Below are positions 33,766-40,447 of a stretch of DNA of 41,431 nt, piece after piece. The stretch comes from Deltaproteobacteria bacterium (GTDB taxonomy: Bacteria > Desulfobacterota > Desulfomonilia > Desulfomonilales > Desulfomonilaceae): contig VGSG01000031.1 of NCBI GenBank assembly GCA_016875095.1, forward strand, positions 1-41,431. Direction: 5' to 3'. Numbering within the stretch: position 1 is the stretch's first letter; each line of letters begins with the position of its first letter. Made by a program: the position numbers and the translations under genes. Below the pieces are notes generated by a model, which saw only the letters and a program-made list of their open reading frames with translations, had not been told where the DNA came from and made no database searches.

Positions 33766-34341
33766 TTACTTCTTCTGAAATTGCTTAAGTAGCTCTACCA
33801 CGTCATTGTGGCGTCTGGACACGGCCCATACCATAGCGGTCCAGCCGTTCTTGTCCGCGGCATCGATGGACGCGCCCGCCTCCAGGAGTTCTTTCAGCAC
33901 CGCGGTGTGGCCCCGGTACGCCGCCATGATCAGAGCGGTCGCGCCGTACTCGTCCGCGACTTCAAGATCGACCGGAGTCTTGAGCAGAGCCCGCACCACA
34001 TCGAGATGACCTGCCCGCGCCGCTCGCATGAGACTGGTCAATCCATGATCGTCCATCGCGTTGTAATCTGCCCCGTTATCGATCAGATAGTCAACAACTT
34101 CGGCGAAACCCCGACGACAAGCCTTCATGAGCGCCGTGGCGCCGTACTGGTCTCTCACATTGGGGTCAGCTCCGCTGTCCAACAACATCCTTACCATATC
34201 AGGGAATCCCATCGCTGCGGCCCACATCAGAGGTGTCCACCCCATGTCATCCTTGCTCTCCACACCAGCGCCCACGGTCAGCAGACCTCTCAGCTCAGCG
34301 AGATTTCCCTCTTTTGCCGCTTCCAACAGCTTCTTATCCAT
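33766..34341 (-). CDS. Ankyrin-repeat protein leading the hox operon
   Basis: The 191-residue protein is almost wholly ankyrin repeats, about five units of roughly 33 residues (GWTPLMWAAAMGFPDMVRML, GATALMKACRRGFAEVVDYL, GLTSLMRAARAGHLDVVRAL, GATALIMAAYRGHTAVLKEL, GWTAMVWAVSRRHNDVVELL). There is no signal peptide, so it is cytoplasmic. ATG 34341 follows GGAGGAG. It is the first gene after the sigma-54 promoter and 84 bp before hoxE with no terminator between, so it is probably co-transcribed with the hydrogenase. A scaffold, assembly or regulatory role for the hydrogenase is inference. Confidence 0.88.
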   Translation of the reverse strand: MDKKLLEAAKEGNLAELRGLLTVGAGVESKDDMGWTPLMWAAAMGFPDMVRMLLDSGADPNVRDQYGATALMKACRRGFAEVVDYLIDNGADYNAMDDHGLTSLMRAARAGHLDVVRALLKTPVDLEVADEYGATALIMAAYRGHTAVLKELLEAGASIDAADKNGWTAMVWAVSRRHNDVVELLKQFQKK

Positions 34342-34448
34342 GGGTTTCGCTCCTCCTCGTCCGTCAGTCCGTGCCCTGTGCGCTGCTCCAGCACAAACAA
34401 ATTCCAGTGATGGCTGCGGCAGCGCCGATCCGACCTATCCCCTTGGGG

Positions 34449-34465
34449 AGCAATTGGTGTGCCAA
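34449..34465 (-). promoter_or_regulatory. Sigma-54 promoter of the ankyrin-hox operon
   Basis: The minus strand reads TTGGCACACCAATTGCT. It matches the -24/-12 consensus TGGCAC-N5-TTGC exactly, with ten bases between GG and GC. The predicted transcription start near 34438 leaves a leader of about 97 bases to the ankyrin gene. Sigma-54 control of hydrogenase genes is well known in other bacteria. Confidence 0.82.
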
Positions 34466-34550
34466 GTGGCCGTGAAGGCCCACAAGGAACGAAATCGGGC
34501 AATGGGACTAGATCGGCCGTGCTCCCAGCGCCACGTCATGGCAAAGGGAT

Positions 34551-34580
34551 GCCTGTCAAAAATTTTGACAGCCTGTCAAA
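34551..34580. promoter_or_regulatory. Probable enhancer (UAS) for a sigma-54 activator
   Basis: A 19-bp palindrome CTGTCAAAAATTTTGACAG (34553-34571) is perfect around one central base. A further half-site follows, since GCCTGTCAAA is repeated at 34551-34560 and 34571-34580, 20 bp apart. Its centre is about 125 bp upstream of the predicted start, the usual distance for NtrC-type activators. The activator itself is not in the window. Confidence 0.65.
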
Positions 34581-34970
34581 GCTCGCCTGGAAATGAACCC
34601 GCGATGGTCGAAGGGTGGCGGTCGGCCCCGTCATTGGGACCTATACAGGCCGATCCGTATCCGGTGGGGGTCGGCTCAGCCCGGAAGAATGTCCCGAACA
34701 CGTTCAAGTCGGTTGCAACAACATAATCGAGCCTGGTTGCGAGGACCACGGTATTTCTCAAATAGCCGTCCAAAGACAAATTGTACGCGTTCAAGCCTGC
34801 TCGTAAGTAAATCACCCCGGACACGGAACCGTGAATTCGCATAGGCATAGTCAACGCTGCGGACCGGATTCTCGTGACCTGTCTTCGGGTAAGATGCTAT
34901 AAGCAGGGAGTCGGCAGCGATATTTGTGCTCCGAGAGGCGGGAGTCCTTGCGGTGGGAAAGGATTGGGAG

Positions 34971-35369
34971 ATGTTTGCTCAGGGCGAATCAACAACGGGA
35001 CTAGCGAGTTACGTGGGGGCCGCGATTGTCAGTTTCGTCGTCCTGACACTCCTCAGCGCGGCCGAGGCGCGTGCTCAAGCCGAAACGGTGAAAGCGACCT
35101 TGAATAAGGTCTTTTCCATCAGCCTGGCTGAGAACCCTACTACAGGCTACCGATGGGAGGCTGACATAGACAAGAAGTTTCTCTCATTGAAAGGGAGAAA
35201 CTTTGCGCGAAGCGCCAAGAGCGAAGGACTGGTAGGCGCAGGGGGAACTGTGACTTTCTTTTTCCTTCCTCTGAAATCCGGGCAGACCAACATCGTGCTT
35301 CGCTACAAAAGATCCTGGGAGAAGGAGCACACGGAAGAGAAGACCTACCGGGTCATCATCTCACGATAG
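34971..35369 (+). CDS. Chagasin-like (I42) protease inhibitor, exported
   Basis: I chose ATG 34971 (MFAQGESTTGLASY) because GGGAG lies just upstream and it gives a signal peptide (AAIVSFVVLTLLSAAEARAQ). The mature 90 residues have the three loop motifs of the chagasin/amoebiapepsin inhibitor family: NPTTGYRWE, GAGGTVTFFF and KRSWE near the end of LRYKRSWEKE. Family members block papain-like cysteine proteases. It lies alone between the hox operon and the copper genes on the opposite strand. The target protease is unknown. Confidence 0.78.
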   Translation: MFAQGESTTGLASYVGAAIVSFVVLTLLSAAEARAQAETVKATLNKVFSISLAENPTTGYRWEADIDKKFLSLKGRNFARSAKSEGLVGAGGTVTFFFLPLKSGQTNIVLRYKRSWEKEHTEEKTYRVIISR

Positions 35370-35440
35370 GTAGGCAATCGGTTGCGCGGGCTTGCAGGTA
35401 GGCGGGGGGTCTAACTCGATTAGTCTTCAATACTCTGTCG

Positions 35441-37909
35441 CTATCGCAGACTGCGGGCCAGGAGTCTCTTGAGGCGCAAGGAGTTGCCCACCACGGAGAC
35501 GGAGCTCATGGCCATCGCGGCCGCCGCGAAAACGGGGTTGAGAAGAACCCCGAAAAAGGGATAGAGAGCGCCCGCAGCAATGGGTATCCCCAGCGTATTG
35601 TAAAAGAACGCCCAAAAGAGGTTCTGTTTGATCACTTTCATGGTTTCAAAGGAGAGCTTGATCGCGGCCGGCACGAGCTGGAGATCGTTCTTGATCAGCG
35701 TGATGTCGGCGGCCTCGATGGCCACGTCTGTCCCCGCGCCGATGGCGATTCCCACATCGGCCGCGGTGAGCGCGGGCGCGTCGTTAATGCCGTCGCCGAC
35801 CATGGCGACTACTTCGCCTTTCTCTTGGAGCTTTCGGATCTGATCGGCCTTGTCTCCGGGCAGGACTTCCGAGATCACGGTGTCTATGTCAATCTCATCG
35901 GCTATCGCGGAAGCCGTCTTTTCATTATCTCCGGTGATCATGACCACATGGAGTCCCATCTCCTTGAGGGACCGCACCGTGGTGTGCGCTGTTGCTCTGG
36001 GCACGTCCTGGAGGCCGATCACGCCGATGACTCGGTGGTCCCAGGCTACGCACACAGAGGTCTTCCCTGACCGCTCGAGCATTTTCAGGCTGGGCTCCAG
36101 CCCATTCATGGAGGCTCCTTCCTCCCGCATGAGCCGCTGGCTACCGAGCAGGACCGGCTTGCCCTCGATCGCACCCTTGACGCCCAGCCCTGATGACGCC
36201 TGGAAATCTTCTACAGGGAGATGCGAAAGGCCTTGAGCACGCGCGTGGGCCACGATGGCCTGTGCCAGCGGGTGTTCGGATACCGCTTCGATGGATGCGG
36301 CAATGTGGAGCGCCTCGTCCGGACTCGAGTCCCGGGCTGCCAGCACGTCGGTCACCCGTGGCTCTCCCTTGGTAAGGGTCCCGGTTTTGTCAAAGACGAC
36401 GGTCGTCAGCTTGTACGCCGTCTCCAGACTTTCGCCGCTTTTGATGAGGATGCCCTTTTCAGCTCCCACGCCGGTCCCTACCATGACCGCGGTGGGCGTG
36501 GCAAGTCCCATTGCGCAAGGACACGCGATAATGAGCACGGAAACGAAATTGAGCAGCGCACGGCTGAAAACAGAGTCCGGCGCAAGGAAATACCAAACCG
36601 CGAAGGTGATCACGGCAATGACGACCACCACCGGAACAAAGATAGAGGCCACCTTGTCCACCACGTGCTGAATCGGGGCCTTGGAGCCCTGAGCCTCTTC
36701 CACGAGGCGGATGATCTGCGCCAGCGCCGTCTCAGCCCCCACCTTTGTTGCTTTGAAGGTGAATGCGCCGCTCTTGTTAATCGTGCCGCCGAAGACCTCC
36801 GCGCCGGAAGCCTTCTCCACGGGGACGCTCTCACCGGTAAGCATGGATTCATCCACTGCGGAAGCTCCTGAATCCACCACCCCATCCGTGGGTATCTTTT
36901 CTCCCGGCCGTACGCGGATGAGGTCTCCTTTCGCAAGCATTTCAACAGGAACGTCCTTTTCGCGGCCTTCCCGCACCACCCGCGCGGTCCTTGGCCTGAG
37001 TTCCATCAACCGTTTTATGGCCGCTGAGGTCCGCCCCTTGGCTCGGGCCTCCAGATATCGCCCCAAGAGGATGAGGGTCACGATCATGGCCGCGCCTTCG
37101 AAATATATGTGCGGCGTCGCGCCCGTCGTCTCAAAAAAGCTCGGAAACAAGACAACCGCGCTTGAATAGAGGTAGGCCGAAAGCGCGCCCAGAGCGACCA
37201 GGGTGTTCATATCGCTGGTCCTCTGTCGCGCTGCCTTGATGGCGCCGAGAAAGAACCGAGCGCCTACCCAGAAGACCACCGGAGTGGTGAGTATCATGAG
37301 GCCCGGTAGCAGCCAGTGCTGCGGAACTGCATGCACAAAGGGGAAAAGATGGGGCATGGAACCGATCATGACGATCACGCTGAGCACAGCGCCGACGACC
37401 AGCTTAAACCTAATGTCATTCAGCTCCTGCGCGCGGGCTTCCTCTAACGGGTCCGCAACACCCTCGCGAACCTGGCCCAGGAAGTCGTACCCGCTGTCGT
37501 CAAGCGCTTTCTTGACCGCGGGGAGAATTGCCACCCCCGGCCTGTAGCTCACCGTGGCACGCGAGGAAGCCAGATTCACCGACGCGTCCTGCACTCCGTC
37601 GATTTTCTTGAGCGCGTGTTCGACACGGCGCACACATGACGCGCAGCTCATACCACCCACCGAGATGACGGCCTTCTCGACTCCGCGCTCTGCTCCACCC
37701 AGCGGACTTGCCTGGTACCCGATCTCTTCTACTCGCCTGTAGAGCGTGTCCGGAGTCACCATCTCGGGGTTGTATTCGACCGTGGCTTTTTCACTCGCAA
37801 GGTTGACTGACGCGCTCATGACTCCTTCCAGGTCGGCCAAACCTTTTTCCACGCGGCGCACGCACGACGCGCAGCTCATCCCCTGAATATGGAAGATGTC
37901 CTTAGCCAA
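35441..37909 (-). CDS. copA: Copper-exporting P1B-type ATPase CopA
   Basis: The start is uncertain: TTG 37909 overlaps the copZ stop and I use it; TTG 37930 is the longer choice. The protein of about 822 residues has two N-terminal metal-binding domains, each with GMSCASC (Cys13/16 and Cys89/92), eight membrane helices with [12 protein letters not shown] as the transmembrane metal site, the phosphorylation motif [15 protein letters not shown] in the actuator domain, [10 protein letters not shown] with the nucleotide-binding HP, and [10 protein letters not shown]. It exports Cu(I) from the cytoplasm using ATP. It is the last gene of a four-gene operon and directly follows the copper chaperone. 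Confidence 0.93.
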   Translation of the reverse strand: MAKDIFHIQGMSCASCVRRVEKGLADLEGVMSASVNLASEKATVEYNPEMVTPDTLYRRVEEIGYQASPLGGAERGVEKAVISVGGMSCASCVRRVEHALKKIDGVQDASVNLASSRATVSYRPGVAILPAVKKALDDSGYDFLGQVREGVADPLEEARAQELNDIRFKLVVGAVLSVIVMIGSMPHLFPFVHAVPQHWLLPGLMILTTPVVFWVGARFFLGAIKAARQRTSDMNTLVALGALSAYLYSSAVVLFPSFFETTGATPHIYFEGAAMIVTLILLGRYLEARAKGRTSAAIKRLMELRPRTARVVREGREKDVPVEMLAKGDLIRVRPGEKIPTDGVVDSGASAVDESMLTGESVPVEKASGAEVFGGTINKSGAFTFKATKVGAETALAQIIRLVEEAQGSKAPIQHVVDKVASIFVPVVVVIAVITFAVWYFLAPDSVFSRALLNFVSVLIIACPCAMGLATPTAVMVGTGVGAEKGILIKSGESLETAYKLTTVVFDKTGTLTKGEPRVTDVLAARDSSPDEALHIAASIEAVSEHPLAQAIVAHARAQGLSHLPVEDFQASSGLGVKGAIEGKPVLLGSQRLMREEGASMNGLEPSLKMLERSGKTSVCVAWDHRVIGVIGLQDVPRATAHTTVRSLKEMGLHVVMITGDNEKTASAIADEIDIDTVISEVLPGDKADQIRKLQEKGEVVAMVGDGINDAPALTAADVGIAIGAGTDVAIEAADITLIKNDLQLVPAAIKLSFETMKVIKQNLFWAFFYNTLGIPIAAGALYPFFGVLLNPVFAAAAMAMSSVSVVGNSLRLKRLLARSLR

Positions 37910-38099
37910 CTTTGTAGCCTGCTTCCTCAATGGCCCGCCGGATTTTGTCCATCTCTACGGGGCTCTCTTCTCGGAAGGAAGCCTCACCCGACTCGAGGTC
38001 GACGCGCACTCCCTTCACTCCTTCGACTCGGCTCAATGCCTTTTCTACGGCCATTACGCAGTGCCGGCATGTCATGCCTTCAACCCTTACCGTGGGCAT
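37902..38099 (-). CDS. copZ: CopZ-like copper chaperone (HMA domain)
   Basis: The 65-residue single HMA domain [20 protein letters not shown] has the metal-binding CxxC (Cys11, Cys14) in GMTCRHC. ATG 38099 follows GGAGAA. It would hand Cu(I) to CopA, encoded right after it with an eight-base overlap. Note RHC in place of the ASC of the CopA domains. Confidence 0.9.
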   Translation of the reverse strand: MPTVRVEGMTCRHCVMAVEKALSRVEGVKGVRVDLESGEASFREESPVEMDKIRRAIEEAGYKVG

Positions 38100-38162
38100 T
38101 GCTTATTCTCCTTTTGGGCCGTAATCGCGCCCTGTTGCGGTCATCTTTCCACGGGCCTCACG

Positions 38163-38405
38163 TCATATTTCCGCGTCAAATCGCACACGGCGCTTCCAAC
38201 ACGCGATGACCCCATCCCTCCCGAACATGAGCTGGATTAGTTCCCAGCCGCTCTGGCCTCTCTCATTGAGCAGATCCACCAGCGCCTGGGGTTCGCCCAT
38301 CGGGACCTCCTTCAAGCTGCAATCACCCTGTTCAGAGCAAAAGTAGACCAGCTTGGCGAATAGGTCGGCATCGTGGCGAGTGAGCTCGTACTGGAACTGG
38401 TCCAT
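38163..38405 (-). CDS. Small protein, DUF4177-like
   Basis: The 80-residue protein MDQFQYELTRHDADLFAKLV starts at ATG 38405, five bases after the upstream stop; longer in-frame starts lie inside that gene. The second half LVDLLNERGQSGWELIQLMF followed by VIACWKRRV matches the pattern of DUF4177-type proteins (LNxxGxxGWELVxxxxxxxxxxFKR). Three Cys are present, in YFCSEQGDCS and IACWK. Its place between the rhodanese-ferritin gene and copZ suggests a role in metal or redox stress, unproven. Confidence 0.65.
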   Translation of the reverse strand: MDQFQYELTRHDADLFAKLVYFCSEQGDCSLKEVPMGEPQALVDLLNERGQSGWELIQLMFGRDGVIACWKRRVRFDAEI

Positions 38406-38409
38406 GGAT

Positions 38410-39270
38410 TTAGCCCTTTCGTTGGCGCTCTGACGCAAGAGTTTCCTCGCGAAGGCGGCCCAGGGCAGCCAGGTGGCCCTTTTCTTCATCAGCTATCTTG
38501 AAGAGCATCTGTTTGCTCTTTTCGTCCGAGACCTTGTCTGAGAAACGTAGGTAGAGATCGAGCGCCTGGGTCTCCAGCATCATGGAAAGATCGAGCAGAT
38601 CTTCGCGCTTCTTAAGAAAAGGCTCGTATTTCCTTGTGAACTCATGGATCTCGAATCCGCCTTCCATCATACGGACGCAGGCCTGGGATTCCAGGTCCGC
38701 GGTGTCGGTCGCGGAGGAGGTGAGTGAGCGGTACAAGTCCCGGAGGTATTCCTTATGCTTCTCTTCCACCGAGGCCAACTTGAGCAGGAGGCCGGCGAGT
38801 TGAGAATCCTCGCTCTTCTCGGCAATCGAACGGTAGAACTCGGCGAGCACGCTTTCCATACCGAATGAGACCCTGAATATGCCTTCCGGGGTTTCCTCTT
38901 GGGGGATCAAATCAAGGTCCAGATCCTGCGGTCCTTCCGCTGTTTGCCCAAGCCAGGCTTTGATTCCACCTTTCAGGTTGTATACGTGTTTGAACCCCCG
39001 TCCCGCCAACAACTGCGCGGCCACCCGACTTCGGCCTCCTACAGCGCAATAGACGAGAGTAGGTTTGCTCTTGTCCAGTTGATTCAAAGAATCACTCAAC
39101 TGAGGCAACGGCGCGAGCTTGGCTCCCGGGATGTGCGATTCTTCATATTCAGAAGGCTGTCGGACATCCAGGAGCGTATACGTTCCTTCTTCATGAGACG
39201 CGACGTAGTCCTTCGCCTGTTCGGGGTCCAACGATTCTACCGGCGTGAACAGCTTGATGAGATCAACCAT
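38410..39270 (-). CDS. Rhodanese domain fused to a ferritin-like (rubrerythrin-type) domain
   Basis: Residues 1-110 form a rhodanese domain (YTLLDVRQPSEYEESHIPGA) with the active Cys in YCAVGGRSR. Residues 130-280 form a ferritin-like four-helix bundle with repeated Glu/His iron ligands: GMESVLAEFYRSIAEKSED, ASVEEKHKEYLRDLY, MLETQALDLYLRFSD and IADEEKGHLAALGRL (E-x6-Y and ExxH patterns). No rubredoxin domain is present. It could couple sulfane-sulfur transfer with peroxide or iron handling in the cytoplasm. It heads the copper operon; this fusion is known in other anaerobes. Confidence 0.85.
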   Translation of the reverse strand: MVDLIKLFTPVESLDPEQAKDYVASHEEGTYTLLDVRQPSEYEESHIPGAKLAPLPQLSDSLNQLDKSKPTLVYCAVGGRSRVAAQLLAGRGFKHVYNLKGGIKAWLGQTAEGPQDLDLDLIPQEETPEGIFRVSFGMESVLAEFYRSIAEKSEDSQLAGLLLKLASVEEKHKEYLRDLYRSLTSSATDTADLESQACVRMMEGGFEIHEFTRKYEPFLKKREDLLDLSMMLETQALDLYLRFSDKVSDEKSKQMLFKIADEEKGHLAALGRLREETLASERQRKG

Positions 39271-39484
39271 GACGTTAAGCTCCTCCGTTGGAACGTCCGG
39301 GAAAAGATGCGCAAAGGGGCGGTTTCGGCAACGCGAAATAACGCCGATTCCTTATGATTCAGAAGATAATGCAGGGGAGGGCGTATTTCAACCGGCAGGC
39401 TGATCAAACGCGAGCGTCCGTGGTCTTAGTTCGGGCCCCGAACTGGGGATCGGCTCACTATGAAAGGCTATCCATGCGGTCTCG

Positions 39485-39510
39485 GGAGGCCCCGTTGCGG
39501 AAGGGCCTCC
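39485..39510. repeat. Hairpin of the GGGGAGGCCC family
   Basis: GGAGGCCC (39485-39492) pairs perfectly with GGGCCTCC (39503-39510); the loop contains GTTGCGGAA, similar to the TTTTTGCGAA loop at 27402-27434. It lies just after the minus-strand fmdB unit and before the rhodanese gene. No U-tract. The surrounding 39271-39526 has no gene. Confidence 0.6.
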
Positions 39511-39526
39511 GCCGCCAATTCCAAGG

Positions 39527-39961
39527 TCACAGCGCGGAAATGCCGGGAATAGTAATCACGTGCCGGCCGGCTTCCTTCTGGAGGATCACCTCCAGGCTGG
39601 AATCTCGAATTCCCAGCGCGAGCGAAGCCTGGCCGCTGGGGCCTTCGAGTCCTGATATCTCTCGCAGGATCTCCAGACCTCGCGCAATGATGTGGGGAGG
39701 CGCCTTTGGTAAACTGTATGTGGTATCCGCGTACACGGTGACCCCCGTGTCTTTATCGAGAGCGAGCCGCGGCGCCTTCTCTTCAATCGCGTCCAAGAGA
39801 CACAACGCCATATACTTGATAGGCGTTTCGTCCGCGTCCGTTCCGGGCTCGTCTTGCCATCCCTGGGTCTCCCATTCTTCGAGGGCTTCCCTCGGTCTTA
39901 CTTCCAATTGGCAATCAATTTGTTGCTGGAGCCTGAGATGAGGACTTTCCGCTATAGCCAT
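39527..39961 (-). CDS. Conserved-looking hypothetical protein
   Basis: ATG 39961 (MAIAESPHLRLQQQIDCQLE) follows AAGGGGGAA; the frame also extends six codons upstream to a GTG before that signal. The 144-residue soluble protein has an acidic middle (TQGWQDEPGTDADETPIKYM) and a C-terminal part IIARGLEILREISGLEGP. One Cys pair is far apart and there is no clear motif. I do not recognise the family. It follows the FmdB zinc-ribbon gene by 36 bp and is probably co-transcribed with it. Confidence 0.6.
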   Translation of the reverse strand: MAIAESPHLRLQQQIDCQLEVRPREALEEWETQGWQDEPGTDADETPIKYMALCLLDAIEEKAPRLALDKDTGVTVYADTTYSLPKAPPHIIARGLEILREISGLEGPSGQASLALGIRDSSLEVILQKEAGRHVITIPGISAL

Positions 39962-39997
39962 GTCAATTCCCCCTTTCACATGCTCGCGTCCGGCAAG

Positions 39998-40216
39998 CTA
40001 ATGGCAGCCGGCGCAGGAACTAGCTGAACAGCCGCTACACCCTGATCCGGCGGAACCCGACGTCTTGAAATCACCCGCTGCGCTTTTGAAATTGCAGGAC
40101 GAGAGCAACCGTCGCACGTCTCCACCGCATTGAGGGCACATCACGTCTTCCTGTCCGAATACGAGCTTCTCGAACTGACCCTCGCACTTGTTGCATTGAT
40201 ATTCGTAGATCGGCAT
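39998..40216 (-). CDS. FmdB-family zinc-ribbon protein
   Basis: The 72-residue protein begins MPIYEYQCNKCEGQFEKLVF and continues CPQCGGDVRRLL, the CxxC...CxxC zinc ribbon of the FmdB/CxxC_CXXC_SSSS family. The tail is unusual: SAGSGCSGCSASSCAGCH adds four more Cys and a His and could bind metal. Named after a putative regulator of formamidase, the family's role is poorly known. ATG 40216 follows GAGGAG. Confidence 0.85.
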   Translation of the reverse strand: MPIYEYQCNKCEGQFEKLVFGQEDVMCPQCGGDVRRLLSSCNFKSAAGDFKTSGSAGSGCSGCSASSCAGCH

Positions 40217-40379
40217 CCGCTACCGCTCCTCCTCAATCGATTCACTCCATCCTAAAGATGCTCTCTTCGGCCTCTCGGCGCAAGTGTTTCGCGTCAACCG
40301 GAACTGCGCTGGCTGACGGAACCTTGCCCTCTAAGAGCCCGACCAATTATCCCTCAGCCTCTTGGAGTCACATCTTTCA

Positions 40380-40398
40380 CAAGCGCTGGAAGCGCTTG
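40380..40398. repeat. Perfect inverted repeat CAAGCGCT-GGA-AGCGCTTG
   Basis: An 8-bp perfect palindrome with a 3-nt spacer about 165 bp upstream of fmdB. It could be an operator or a small hairpin. The gap 40217-40447 has no gene. Confidence 0.5.
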
Positions 40399-40427
40399 CA
40401 TGGGGTAGGAGTTTTTGGTGGAGGGGT

Positions 40428-40447
40428 CCGGGGAGGCCCCTTTTTGC
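40428..40447. repeat. Left half of a GGGGAGGCCC-family hairpin, broken by the IS
   Basis: CCGGGGAGGCCCCTTTTTGC matches the left arm and loop start of the hairpin at 27401-27420 almost exactly, but the right arm is missing. The IS1595 terminal repeat begins directly after it. Confidence 0.6.
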
